Assembly: GCF_043197795.1 (NCBI RefSeq)
Contig: NZ_JBICTU010000001.1
Location: 124,001-188,000 of the forward strand
Length of the DNA stretch: 64,000 nucleotides
Reading direction: 5' to 3'
Source: Sphaerisporangium sp040649355
Lineage (GTDB): Bacteria; Actinomycetota; Actinomycetes; Streptosporangiales; Streptosporangiaceae
In this document: in pieces, positions 49,472 to 58,550 of the stretch
Position numbering within the stretch: position 1 is the stretch's first letter
Layout: each line of letters starts with the position of its first letter
Program-made: the position numbers and the translations under genes
Notes under the pieces: generated by a model
What the model saw: the letters and a program-made list of their open reading frames with translations, nothing else
Database searches by the model: none
What the model was told of the DNA's origin: nothing

Positions 49472-49851
49472 CCGCACGCACCACCGACCCCGCCACCGAG
49501 GAGTTCCTGACGGCGGAGCAGATTCTCGAGGTCGACGACCGGCAGTGGGAGGATCTGCCGGTCCCCGAGTGGGGCGGCAAGGTGCGCGTGCGCGGCCTGC
49601 AGGGCACCGAGCGCGACCGGTTCGAGGCCTCCCTGCTGGACTCCAAGGGCAGGGCGAAGATCGAGAACGCCCGGGCCAAGCTGGCCCAGCTGTGCCTGGT
49701 CGACCCCAAGACCGGGCAGTTGCTGTTCTCCAAGGAGCAGATCGCCGCGCTGGGCCGCAAGAGCGCGGCCGCGCTTCAGCGCGTGTTCGAACTCGCGCAG
49801 AAGCTGTCGGGGCTGACCGATGAGGACATGGAGGAGCTGGAGGGAAACTGA
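49468..49851 (+). CDS. Tail assembly chaperone, upstream part (gpG-like)
   Basis: A 127-residue protein, ATG 49468 (ATGA overlap). RVRGLQGTERDRFEASLLDS and VDPKTGQLLFSKEQIAALGR match the tail chaperone family. Its final codons contain the slippery heptamer GGGAAAC immediately before the stop, so part of the ribosomes should continue in the -1 frame into the next open frame, giving a product of about 245 residues, as in lambda G/GT. Confidence 0.88.
   Translation: MTARTTDPATEEFLTAEQILEVDDRQWEDLPVPEWGGKVRVRGLQGTERDRFEASLLDSKGRAKIENARAKLAQLCLVDPKTGQLLFSKEQIAALGRKSAAALQRVFELAQKLSGLTDEDMEELEGN
49842..49848 (+). other. Programmed -1 frameshift site
   Basis: GGGAAAC is read G-GGA-AAC in the upstream frame, followed directly by TGA (49849-49851). 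This is a canonical X-XXY-YYZ slip site. The -1 frame is open from here to 50204. A GC-rich stretch (GGCGCCGCCCCGAGCGGCGC) right after can fold into a stimulating hairpin. Confidence 0.87.
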
Positions 49852-50204
49852 GGCGCCGCCCCGAGCGGCGCTTCTACTTCCGGCTGGCCTCCCATCTGGG
49901 CATGACGGTGGAACGGCTGCTCAGGGAGATCTCCTCCCGGGAGCTGTCGGAGTGGATGGTGTACGAGCAGCTCGCCGGGCCGCTCGGCGATCGCCGCGGC
50001 GACTATCAGGCCGCACAGATCACCGCGGCCCTGATCAACGTCCACCGCGGCAGGGCCCAGAAGGCGCGCAGCCCTGACGATGTGGTGCTGCGCTGGGATG
50101 ACCGCGAGCCGATGACACCGGAAGAGATCTACAACCAGATCCGGCAGATCAACGCCGAGCTCGGCGGCACCGTGGCCACCGACAGGGACACGGCCGCCGC
50201 CTGA
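49848..50204 (+). CDS. Tail assembly chaperone, downstream part (gpT-like, made by frameshift)
   Basis: An open -1 frame of 118 residues beyond the slip site. FRLASHLGMTVERLLREISS, ELSEWMVYEQLAGPLGDRRG and DYQAAQITAALINVH are typical of the second half of siphophage tail chaperones. An in-frame ATG at 49902 exists, but the expected product is the fusion. Confidence 0.85.
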   Translation: MRRRPERRFYFRLASHLGMTVERLLREISSRELSEWMVYEQLAGPLGDRRGDYQAAQITAALINVHRGRAQKARSPDDVVLRWDDREPMTPEEIYNQIRQINAELGGTVATDRDTAAA

Positions 50205-50248
50205 GCCCGGCCCCATAACTGAACAGCACGGCACGCCAGGGGGTGATC

Positions 50249-52858
50249 ATGACCCTCAAGACGCTGCTCGTGAAACTCGGTCTGGACACCAAGCGGTTCA
50301 AATCCGGGGTCAACCGGGCCCTGTCCGGCCTGGACTCGCTGGTCGCCCGGGCCGAGAAGCTCAACGGGGTCGCCAAGGCCGGCGGGATGGCGGTGCTCGC
50401 CGGCTCGGCCCTCCAGCTCGCCGGGGCCCTGGTGCCGGCGGCCGGGGTGATGCTGGCGATGCCCGCGGCCTTTCTCGCGGTCAAGGGCAGCGCCGCGATC
50501 TTGAAGCTCGGGCTGATGGGCCTCGGCGACGCCATGTCGGCCGTAGCCGACGGGGACTCAAAAAAGCTCGACGCCGCCCTGAAAGGCCTCGCCCCCTCGG
50601 CTCGGCTCTTCGTCAAGGAGATCGCCCAGCTCAAGAAACAGGCCTTCGACCCGGTCCAACAGGCCGTCCAGAACAGGCTGTTCGAGGGGCTGGTCGGCCC
50701 TTTGCGCACGGCGGCCGCCAGCGTCCTGCCGACTGCCCGGTCCGGGCTCGTCAGCGTCGCCGGCGCGCTCAACGGCCTCGGCAAGGAGGCCCTGAAGACG
50801 GCGGCGACCCCGATGTTCCGCGGGGAGACGTCCAAGGCGTTCTCCGGTCTCACCGGGGTGATCAACATCATGCGCGGGGCTGTCGGCCCGCTGATCACCG
50901 TCGTGCTCAAGCTGGTCAACGCGGGCACCCCGCTGTTGCAGCGCATGGTCGGGTGGGCGGTCGCCGGGGCCAAGGCCGCCGCGGCGTTCCTATCGTCGGA
51001 GCAGGGCGCGTCCAAGCTCGCCGGCGTCGCCCAGCGTGCCGGTGACACCCTGGCCACGCTCGGCCGGATCGTCGGGAACCTCGGCGTCGGGCTGGGCGGG
51101 ATCTTCGCGCAGGCCACCGCTGGATCGGGTGACCTGCTCGGCACGATCGAGAGGCTGACGGCCCGGTTCGCCGCGTGGGCCCAGAGCGCCCAGGGGCAGC
51201 AGCAGCTGTCCACGGTGTTCTCCACCCTGGCCCAGACCGGGCAGGCCCTGGGCGCCGCGCTGCCGGTGCTGCTCGGCCCGCTCGGCGCGATCGCCTCCCT
51301 GCTGACCTCGCTGCCCGCGCCCGCTCAGGAAGTCGTCGCGAAGATCCTGGCCTTCACGATCGTGGCAGGCACCCTCGGCGCCAAGCTCGGCCCGGTCGTG
51401 TCCGGGGTCCGGCTGCTGGTCACCGGGATCGGCAAGGTCGGTCCTGCGGCCAAGGGCCTGATGACCGCGGGGACCTGGATCGGCAAACTCGCCGTGTCCG
51501 CAGTGACCGGCACGGCACAGGCCTCGGCCGCGCTCGGCCGGTTCGTGCTGTCGTCCGCCACCGCTGCGGCGTCGTTCACGGTCGCGGCGGCCAAGATGGT
51601 CGCCCAGATGGCGCTCACCGCCGGGCGGGTCGTGGCCGGGTGGGTCCTGATGGGCGTGCAGTCCCTCGCCCAGGCGGCCCGGGTCGCCGCGGCCTGGGTG
51701 CTGGCGATGGGCCCAATCGGGTGGATCATCGTCGCCGTCGTCGCCCTGGTCGCCCTGATCGTCGCGAACTGGGACACGATCAAGAACGCCATCGCGGCCG
51801 CCTGGGAGTGGGTCAAGGAAAAGACGGTCGCGGTCTGGAACGCGATCACCGCCTGGTTCTCCGGCTTCTGGGCGGCCCTGAAGTCGACCTTCCAGTCCCA
51901 TGTGGACTGGGTGAAGAACCTGATCTCCCGGGTGTGGGCGGCGATCCAGCAGACCAACGCCACCATCTGGAACGCGATCAAGTCCTTCTTCACCGGGCTG
52001 TGGAACGGGATCAAGTCGATCTTCACCGGTGCGGTCGACAAGGTGAAGTCCGTGATCAGCGGCGCGTGGACGGCCGTCAAGACCGCTACCAAACTGGCGT
52101 GGGACACCGTCACCGGGCTGCTGTCCACCGCCTGGAACAAGGCCAAGAGCGCCGTCTCGGAAGGGATCTCCGGCGTTATCAAGCTGGTGAAGGAGCTCCC
52201 CGGCAAGATCCTTTCCGGGCTCGGCAACCTGGCCCAGTTGCTGCTGTCGGCTGGCAAGGACCTGATCAACGGGCTGATCAACGGGGTCAAGGCCATGGCC
52301 TCCAAGGTGATCGAGTCGGTGAAGAAGGTCATCGGCGACGCGATCCAAGGGGCCAAGAACCTGCTCGGCATCGCCAGCCCGTCGCGAGTCTTCGACACCA
52401 TCGGCCAGTTGACCATGGCCGGCATGGTCAACGGGATCAAGAAGGGCGGAGTCGGCGTCCTGAAGGCCGCCCAGGACATCGCCAAGAAGACCGCGCAGGT
52501 GGTCAAGGGGGTGGTGCTGTCGGGCCCGTACGTGGCCGGCCCCGCGGCCGAGGGTGAGATCGCCCGGCTCCTGGGCGGCGCCAAGTTCGGGCTGGACGTC
52601 AAGGCGCTGCAGCCGAAGGTGCCCGAGCCGCCCAAGCAGCCCAAGCCGCGGTCCGACCCCAACGACGTCACCTACGACCGGCACCCCCCGCCGGGCGGCG
52701 GCGCCGGGTACGTCGGGCCCTCGGCGTACGGGGCCGGGCAGACGCCCGGGGGCGTGAACGTCACCGTCAACATCGACAAGAACTACGAGTCCCCCAAGTC
52801 GACTCCTCGGCGCAACGCCGAGGAGATGTGGGGACTCATCCGCGCGCGCGGCATCTGA
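50249..52858 (+). CDS. Tape measure protein
   Basis: An 869-residue protein from ATG 50249 with CAGGGGG upstream. Long helical region with hydrophobic stretches (AGSALQLAGALVPAAGVMLA; MGPIGWIIVAVVALVALIVA) and tryptophan-rich repeats (WEWVKEKTVAVWNAITAWFS; WNAIKSFFTGLWNGIKSIFT) usual in tape measures. LLGIASPSRVFDTIGQLTM near 710 is a common tape-measure motif. Its length sets the tail length. Confidence 0.92.
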   Translation: MTLKTLLVKLGLDTKRFKSGVNRALSGLDSLVARAEKLNGVAKAGGMAVLAGSALQLAGALVPAAGVMLAMPAAFLAVKGSAAILKLGLMGLGDAMSAVADGDSKKLDAALKGLAPSARLFVKEIAQLKKQAFDPVQQAVQNRLFEGLVGPLRTAAASVLPTARSGLVSVAGALNGLGKEALKTAATPMFRGETSKAFSGLTGVINIMRGAVGPLITVVLKLVNAGTPLLQRMVGWAVAGAKAAAAFLSSEQGASKLAGVAQRAGDTLATLGRIVGNLGVGLGGIFAQATAGSGDLLGTIERLTARFAAWAQSAQGQQQLSTVFSTLAQTGQALGAALPVLLGPLGAIASLLTSLPAPAQEVVAKILAFTIVAGTLGAKLGPVVSGVRLLVTGIGKVGPAAKGLMTAGTWIGKLAVSAVTGTAQASAALGRFVLSSATAAASFTVAAAKMVAQMALTAGRVVAGWVLMGVQSLAQAARVAAAWVLAMGPIGWIIVAVVALVALIVANWDTIKNAIAAAWEWVKEKTVAVWNAITAWFSGFWAALKSTFQSHVDWVKNLISRVWAAIQQTNATIWNAIKSFFTGLWNGIKSIFTGAVDKVKSVISGAWTAVKTATKLAWDTVTGLLSTAWNKAKSAVSEGISGVIKLVKELPGKILSGLGNLAQLLLSAGKDLINGLINGVKAMASKVIESVKKVIGDAIQGAKNLLGIASPSRVFDTIGQLTMAGMVNGIKKGGVGVLKAAQDIAKKTAQVVKGVVLSGPYVAGPAAEGEIARLLGGAKFGLDVKALQPKVPEPPKQPKPRSDPNDVTYDRHPPPGGGAGYVGPSAYGAGQTPGGVNVTVNIDKNYESPKSTPRRNAEEMWGLIRARGI

Positions 52859-52868
52859 GGAGGGGAAT

Positions 52869-53096
52869 GTGAGCAGCGAGTATCGAGACAAGCTCCGGCG
52901 TGTCGGCTTCCTGGCCCGAGGCCGGTCCAGGCCACGGGAGAGGATCTACTTCGACTCCGAGGGCGGCATGGTCCGCGAGACCACCCTGGAGGGCGGCACG
53001 GTCTACCGCGAGTACGCCCGCGGGGACCGCAAGGACGTCATCTTGCGGCCGCGTACCATCCACGTCACCACCGTCCTACCGAGGATCGGCGGATGA
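52869..53096 (+). CDS. Small tail-region protein
   Basis: A 75-residue protein; GAGGAGGGGAAT precedes GTG 52869. It ends RPRTIHVTTVLPRIGG, a segment clearly like the repeats at the N-terminus of the distal tail protein encoded 1.6 kb downstream. Function unknown. Confidence 0.65.
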   Translation: MSSEYRDKLRRVGFLARGRSRPRERIYFDSEGGMVRETTLEGGTVYREYARGDRKDVILRPRTIHVTTVLPRIGG

Positions 53097-53551
53097 CCAT
53101 CTCGCAGTCCGGGCTGCTCGTGGCCACGATCCGCAACAACCTGATCGGCGGCACCCAGACCTCCCTCGTCCACGCCGGGAACAAGATTGCGTTCTTCGGG
53201 GACGCGCTGGTCCCGAACTTCTCCCAGGCCGCGCCCGTCTACGGCGTCGCGCCCTACGACACCGGCGAGATCTCCGGGCTGGGGCTGAGCGCCGGCGGCG
53301 TCCTGATGGACACCCCGGTACTGGTCGACAGCGGCGGCGGGCTGCTCAAGTGGGACGCGGGCGATGTGTCGGTCCCCGGCACGACGCTGTCGGGGATCAC
53401 TGGCATGGTGATCTTCGGCTCTGGCCAGGGCAACCGGGTGATCGCCGTCGTGGTCGCCCCCGACGGCCCGCACGAGACCCAGAACGGGCTGCTAGGCGTG
53501 GTCTGGGATCCGCTGGGGATCGCCGACTGGGACGTGGTCCCCACCCCATGA
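53093..53551 (+). CDS. Tail-region protein of unknown function
   Basis: A 152-residue beta-rich protein, ATG 53093 (ATGA overlap). It contains VHAGNKIAFFGDALVPNFSQ and GMVIFGSGQGNRVIAVVVAP. No known family is recognised; probably virion-associated by position. Confidence 0.65.
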   Translation: MTISQSGLLVATIRNNLIGGTQTSLVHAGNKIAFFGDALVPNFSQAAPVYGVAPYDTGEISGLGLSAGGVLMDTPVLVDSGGGLLKWDAGDVSVPGTTLSGITGMVIFGSGQGNRVIAVVVAPDGPHETQNGLLGVVWDPLGIADWDVVPTP

Positions 53552-53561
53552 AGGAGAGCTG

Positions 53562-54044
53562 ATGTCTGGTTACACCGCGATCGCCGAAGAGGTCCTGTCG
53601 ACCACCTCGCTCAAGACGATCTTGCAGATCACCAACCCGAACACCAACCCGGCCAGCCACCGGATCGCGGTCTACGGCGTGCGGATCTCCGGCGCCGGGA
53701 CGAACTCGATCGCCGAGCCGGCGCGGGTGCTGGTCGGCAGGCAGACCACCGCCGGCACCGGCGGAGTGGCGCTGACCGCCGGGTTCGGCCCAGTGCCGCT
53801 GGATCCGGCCATGCCGGCCAGCTCGATCACCGCGGTCAAGGGCCCGGCCGGTGCGTGGACCACCGAGCCGACCCTGACCGATGTGATCATGGCGCAGAAG
53901 ATCCACCCGCAGACCGGGATGGGCGAGTTCATCCCACTGAACGACGAGCCGCGGGTGGCGCCCAACGGGCGCCTGGCCGTGCTGGTGGTGGCCACCATCA
54001 GCGTGGCCATCACCGCGCAGTTCTACTGGCGTGAGGGCCACTGA
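53562..54044 (+). CDS. Tail-region protein of unknown function
   Basis: A 160-residue beta-rich protein with AAGGAGAG before ATG 53562. SLKTILQITNPNTNPASHRI and VLVVATISVAITAQFYWREG suggest a beta sandwich, possibly a virion decoration subunit. Function unknown. Confidence 0.65.
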   Translation: MSGYTAIAEEVLSTTSLKTILQITNPNTNPASHRIAVYGVRISGAGTNSIAEPARVLVGRQTTAGTGGVALTAGFGPVPLDPAMPASSITAVKGPAGAWTTEPTLTDVIMAQKIHPQTGMGEFIPLNDEPRVAPNGRLAVLVVATISVAITAQFYWREGH

Positions 54045-54719
54045 ATGTCGCTGCTGACCAACGGCTTCGAGGGCGGCACGGCCGCCACGGCCATCACCGC
54101 GGGCAACTCCGGGGGCGCCTCGGGGGACGCGTTCAACTCGGTGTCCGGCGCCACCTACAGCATCACCCATCCGCGCGAGACCCTCGGCGCGCAGCTCGCG
54201 GCCGCCGGGGCGACCCTGCAATGGAACCTCGCCGGCAGTGTCCTGGCGCTGCGGACCTACCTGTGGATCACCGGGTACCCGAGCGCGGACTTCGACCTCA
54301 TCGTGGGCAAGCGAACCTTCGACTCCTCGGTTCGCCTGCGCACCTCCGGGCTACTCCAGGTCTTCGCCCTGGACGACTCCGGCAACGTGTCCTCGACCAC
54401 GGGCGGGATCGCGGTGCCGCTCAACCAATGGGTGCGCGTGGAGGCCCGCTTCACCCGGGGCGGCGCCAACTCCGTCACCACCGCGTTCCGCCTGTACTCC
54501 AACCCCGACGCCGGGGCGACCAGCGACGCCCAGGCGATCACCACCACCGGGGCCACCGCCGCCTCCTGGTCGGGGATCGCGCTGAAGTGGGCGAGCTCTT
54601 CCAACGCCTGGGCCGATGATCTGGCGGCGAGCGATGTCGACTGGATCGGCCCCAAGTCGCTGGCCGTACGGCCGCCGCCGCTGTCGACCGCCGCGGTGCA
54701 CCGCGCCTCACGCATCTAA
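54045..54719 (+). CDS. Concanavalin/LamG-like virion protein
   Basis: A 224-residue protein directly after the preceding stop. LLTNGFEGGTAATAITAGNS, RTYLWITGYPSADFDLIVGK and NQWVRVEARFTRGGANSVTT have the jelly-roll pattern of carbohydrate-binding LamG domains. It may help bind the host cell wall; inferred. Confidence 0.7.
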   Translation: MSLLTNGFEGGTAATAITAGNSGGASGDAFNSVSGATYSITHPRETLGAQLAAAGATLQWNLAGSVLALRTYLWITGYPSADFDLIVGKRTFDSSVRLRTSGLLQVFALDDSGNVSSTTGGIAVPLNQWVRVEARFTRGGANSVTTAFRLYSNPDAGATSDAQAITTTGATAASWSGIALKWASSSNAWADDLAASDVDWIGPKSLAVRPPPLSTAAVHRASRI

Positions 54720-54732
54720 GAGGAGGTAGCTG

Positions 54733-55809
54733 GTGGCACGTCTCGGACGCGGGTACCCGGTACCCACACGGATCATCGCCCCGCCGCGCGCCCCGGTGAA
54801 CGCGACGATCCGCCCGGTCACCATCCACGTGGTCACCCGGTTCCACCGGCCGGGCATCACCGCCGAGACGCCGAACGCGACGATCCGGCCGAGAACCATC
54901 CACGTGGCCACGCGGTTCCACCCGCCGGGCATCACCGCGGTCCGCTCGGTCACGATCCGCCCGGTCACCATTCACGTGGTCACCCGGTTCCACGCCCCGC
55001 GCATCCCTGCGTTGCCGGGTGTGCGCCTGGTGGAGGAGGGGCAACTGGAGTACCGCGGGCTGCTGATGGGCGCCGGCACCCCGTACGAGCTGATCCGCCT
55101 GTCAGGGCTGGATGAGACTCCCAGTATCACCTCGGGCAACGTGCGCCGCCCGGACGGGCACGGGTCCATGCGCGGGGCCAAGACCGCTGAGGAACGGGTG
55201 GTCACCGCCGAGCTGAAGATCGCCGACCACATCAGCGTGGCGCAGCTGCCCGCCGTGCTGGACCAGCTGCGCGCCGCCACCCCGATCAACTCCGGTGAGA
55301 CGCCGCTGGCGATCCGGTTGAACGGCCGCGTATGGCTCACCAGCGGCGAGGTGATCAGCCGGCCGATCGGTCACGCCGAGCACCGTGAGCTGACCAACGT
55401 GCGGCCGCTGGTGCAGTGGGTGTGCTCCGACCCCGTGCTCTACAGCCCGCAGCTGCACCAGGCGCAGATCGCCCCCGGCACGGTCGCCGTCGCTGGCAAC
55501 TCCGGCAACTCCGACTCCCGCCCGCAGATCATCTTCCCCGGGCCGGTGGTCAATCCGGTGCTGACCCACGTGCAGACCGGGCGGCGGGTCGGGCTCAACC
55601 TCGACATCCCGCCGGGGCAGTTCGTGACCGTCGACTGCGAGGCCGGCACCCTGCTGCTCAACGGCGACGTCGATGTGCTGCCGGCCCGCGCCTACGGCAG
55701 CGTCCCGCCGCGACTGCTGGTCATCCCGCCAGGCGGCGCGGCCCTGTCGTACGCGACCGTCTCCGGCACCGCCGCGGCATTCGTGCTGTGGAGGGACGCC
55801 ACCCTATGA
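54733..55809 (+). CDS. Distal tail (Dit-like) protein with N-terminal repeats
   Basis: A 358-residue protein; GAGGAGGTAG precedes GTG 54733. Residues 23-90 hold three copies of a repeat RPxTIHVxTRFHxPxI. From about 100 the protein follows the siphovirus distal tail fold (YELIRLSGLDETPSITSGNV; WVCSDPVLYSPQLHQAQIAP). Dit forms the hub joining tail tube and tip. The repeats are an unusual addition. Confidence 0.82.
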   Translation: MARLGRGYPVPTRIIAPPRAPVNATIRPVTIHVVTRFHRPGITAETPNATIRPRTIHVATRFHPPGITAVRSVTIRPVTIHVVTRFHAPRIPALPGVRLVEEGQLEYRGLLMGAGTPYELIRLSGLDETPSITSGNVRRPDGHGSMRGAKTAEERVVTAELKIADHISVAQLPAVLDQLRAATPINSGETPLAIRLNGRVWLTSGEVISRPIGHAEHRELTNVRPLVQWVCSDPVLYSPQLHQAQIAPGTVAVAGNSGNSDSRPQIIFPGPVVNPVLTHVQTGRRVGLNLDIPPGQFVTVDCEAGTLLLNGDVDVLPARAYGSVPPRLLVIPPGGAALSYATVSGTAAAFVLWRDATL

Positions 55810-56981
55810 TCAAGCCGCGCGTGTGGCAGGTGCTGTTCTGCGACTTCCTCACCGACACCGACTTGGATCTGCTGCCGGTCGAGGGCTTGGAGTTCGACTC
55901 GCGGATCATCGTCCCTGGCAGCTTCAAATGCACGCTGCCGATCCCCAACTCCAAGATCGCCAAGCGGGCGCGGCGGATCTTCCCCGACGAACGCGAATGG
56001 CCACCGCCTGGTGGTGAGGGCCGGGTGGTGGCCCACGTGTTCACCGATGAGGGCCTGACCCAGGAGTGGGACGCCTACCAGATCTGGGAGGCGCCGGTCA
56101 TCGGCGACGAGGACGGCAACTCCTCCATCGAGATCATGGGCGCCGGCCTGGACTCCTATGCCCACCACCGGCAGATCTGGAGCAGCCTGGCGTTCGAGCA
56201 GACCGACCAGATCGACATCGCGCACGCCCTGATGGCCGACATGATGTTCGAGCCTCCGGGGGACCCGGCGATCTTCCTGTCCGGGGATCCGTCCGGGGTG
56301 CTGCGCGACCGCACCTACCTGGCCTCCGAAGGGGCGACCTACGGCGCCCGCCTGGCCGAGCTGGCCAACGTCGACAACGGGTTCGAATTCCGCACCCAGG
56401 TCCGCGTCAGCCAGCCCAGCGGCGCGCGGATCCGGGAGTTCGTCACCGGGTACCCGCACCTGGACCCGGGCCCCGGCGGCGCGCTGGCGCTGCAACGGCC
56501 CGGGAACCTGCTCAGCTACAAGTACAACAAGAGTGCGCTGGACGCCGCGATCCGGTGGCAGCTGCGCGGCGACACCGTCAACGACGACGTGACCGCCGAC
56601 AGCGAACCGCTGCTGTCGGACATCATGGTCGCCCAGGAGTTCGTGGACGCCGGGTGGCCGCTGCTGGACCGCGTCATCGACCGCCAGGGCGTCACCGACC
56701 TGGCCACGCTCAACGCCTACGCCCGCTGGTACAGAGACACCCGCTCCGGATCGTTCCGCGTCCCGGAGGTCACCGGCATCCTGACCCCCGAGATGACCAT
56801 CCACCCCCGGCGGCTCGGCGGCGCTCTCGACGTCACGATCGTGGATGAGTGGTTCCCCCTGGACCTCGCCGGCGCCCCCACCCTTCAGGCGCTGTGGCGG
56901 ATGGTCGGCCTCGGGGTCAAGCCCGGCGCCCGCGACGGACTCGACGAAATGACGATCATCTTCGAGGAAGGCCACGACTGA
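55806..56981 (+). CDS. Tail-associated protein (Tal/minor tail type)
   Basis: A 391-residue protein, ATG 55806 (ATGA overlap with the distal tail gene). VWQVLFCDFLTDTDLDLLPV and AHALMADMMFEPPGD fit the siphophage tail-hub proteins found after Dit. No peptidase motif is visible. Role: tail tip assembly. Confidence 0.8.
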   Translation: MIKPRVWQVLFCDFLTDTDLDLLPVEGLEFDSRIIVPGSFKCTLPIPNSKIAKRARRIFPDEREWPPPGGEGRVVAHVFTDEGLTQEWDAYQIWEAPVIGDEDGNSSIEIMGAGLDSYAHHRQIWSSLAFEQTDQIDIAHALMADMMFEPPGDPAIFLSGDPSGVLRDRTYLASEGATYGARLAELANVDNGFEFRTQVRVSQPSGARIREFVTGYPHLDPGPGGALALQRPGNLLSYKYNKSALDAAIRWQLRGDTVNDDVTADSEPLLSDIMVAQEFVDAGWPLLDRVIDRQGVTDLATLNAYARWYRDTRSGSFRVPEVTGILTPEMTIHPRRLGGALDVTIVDEWFPLDLAGAPTLQALWRMVGLGVKPGARDGLDEMTIIFEEGHD

Positions 56982-57733
56982 TGGCGGGCACCCCCAAGTA
57001 CACCGACCCCTGGCCTGAAGAGTGGGGCAATATCCGCACGCTGATCAACGCGGCCATGACGGCCGCCTGGTCGCGGATCGCCTTCATGAAGCTCGTGGCG
57101 CGCGAGCTGGTGGTCGGCGCGGTCACCGGGCGCCGGATCATCCTCAACCCCGACGACGGCGAGCTGCCGGAGGTGCGGTTCGTCACCGGCACCGGCGACT
57201 ACGCCTCGATCGTCGCCGGCGGCGACGGCGGCTCGGGACTAGAGATCCTCGGCCTGGCCTCCGGCACCGGGCAACGGTACGCCCTGCGAGTCGCCGACGA
57301 AGAGCTGCACGTGCTGTACGTCGACGCCGCCGGCAACGAGGACCTCGGGGGCCGGCTGCTGCTCAACACCAGCGAGGCCTACGTCGGGTACTGGGGCAAC
57401 GGGTCCGACGATGAGAACTACTTCCAGTTCGCCGGCGACGGCAAGACCCGCCACATCGGCAAGTGGGACGCCAACACCGGCGGCACGTACTGGGGCATGC
57501 TGCTCGGCGCGGTGAGACTCGGCGCCGGGTTCGGCGGGATCAGCATCTCCTGGGGCCCCACCATGGCCACCGAGACGATCCCCATCCCCGCCCTGGGTGA
57601 CCTGGCGTCCAACCCGGCCGGGGTGGGGTGGATCGTCAACAACCGCGACAACACCGGGTTCGACATCAACTGGGCGGGTGGCAACAACACCACTACCCGG
57701 GAAGTGACCTACATGGCCTACCGGACGGGGTGA
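56981..57733 (+). CDS. Minor tail / tip protein
   Basis: A 250-residue protein, ATG 56981 (TGATG overlap). It begins with a helical segment (IRTLINAAMTAAWSRIAFMK), followed by beta-rich sequence (GYWGNGSDDENYFQFAGDGK). Similar tail-fibre-like proteins follow the hub genes in actinophages. Receptor contact is inferred. Confidence 0.7.
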   Translation: MAGTPKYTDPWPEEWGNIRTLINAAMTAAWSRIAFMKLVARELVVGAVTGRRIILNPDDGELPEVRFVTGTGDYASIVAGGDGGSGLEILGLASGTGQRYALRVADEELHVLYVDAAGNEDLGGRLLLNTSEAYVGYWGNGSDDENYFQFAGDGKTRHIGKWDANTGGTYWGMLLGAVRLGAGFGGISISWGPTMATETIPIPALGDLASNPAGVGWIVNNRDNTGFDINWAGGNNTTTREVTYMAYRTG

Positions 57734-57739
57734 GCTGGC

Positions 57740-58546
57740 TTGGAGATGTGGACGATCGACCAGCTGTGGCTGGTGGAGCTCGGCGGCGTGCGGACCTGGA
57801 AGCTCGCGATCACCCGGCCCGACGGGTCGCGGTTCCTGCGCGCGTTCACCGCCGACACCATCACCTGCCGCATGGCCGAGTACGACCTGACCTTTGATGA
57901 GGCCCTCGACGTCGTGCTGCACGAGCGCGCCGTCGCGCAACCTCAGCGGGACACCCGGGAAACCACCCTGGTGGAATGGTCGGCCGACGCCGGGCAGTCC
58001 GCCCCGGCTGCCCCAGCCACCCTGCAAGCCCAGGACCCGGCCGCGGCCGACGCGCCGGTCACCCTGGCCAGCGCGGCCGACGCCCCGGCCGCCCGGGCCG
58101 CGCTGCTCGAATGGATCGCCGCGGTCAAGGAATGCGTGCAGATCGTCCCCGCGGCCGCCGCGGCCGCCGGCTCGGGCAAGCAGCGGTCGACCACCACAGC
58201 GGCCACCGGCAAACCACCGGCGGCACCGGGCCCTCTGGACATCATCAGGGACAACACCACCGTCGACCCGCAGCACCTGGCCCAGCGCCGCGCCGAGGTC
58301 TGGGCCCGCCGGGAAACCCGGGCCGCGCGGGCCGCGCTGGTCGTCTCGACCCGGGCCGCGCGCCGGGCCGCCGCGAAAGAGCAGCAGCGGCTGGTCACCG
58401 CCGGCCTGTTCCACAGCGCGCTCACCACCGCCCGCGCGAAGTTCGCCGCCCGCCTGGCGGCCGACGACCCTCGTCGGGGCGCGTTCGAGACCGCCGCCAC
58501 CGCCCGGGCTGTCGCCCGGATCAGACGCCCGGATGGTGAGCCATGA
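57740..58546 (+). CDS. Hypothetical phage protein, helical
   Basis: A 268-residue protein; TTG 57740 or ATG 57746. The N-terminal 75 residues are compact (WTIDQLWLVELGGVRTWKLA); the rest is alanine-rich and basic and probably forms a long helix (RAEVWARRETRAARAALVVS). Function unknown; last gene of the tail operon. Confidence 0.65.
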   Translation: MEMWTIDQLWLVELGGVRTWKLAITRPDGSRFLRAFTADTITCRMAEYDLTFDEALDVVLHERAVAQPQRDTRETTLVEWSADAGQSAPAAPATLQAQDPAAADAPVTLASAADAPAARAALLEWIAAVKECVQIVPAAAAAAGSGKQRSTTTAATGKPPAAPGPLDIIRDNTTVDPQHLAQRRAEVWARRETRAARAALVVSTRAARRAAAKEQQRLVTAGLFHSALTTARAKFAARLAADDPRRGAFETAATARAVARIRRPDGEP

Positions 58547-58550
58547 CCGG

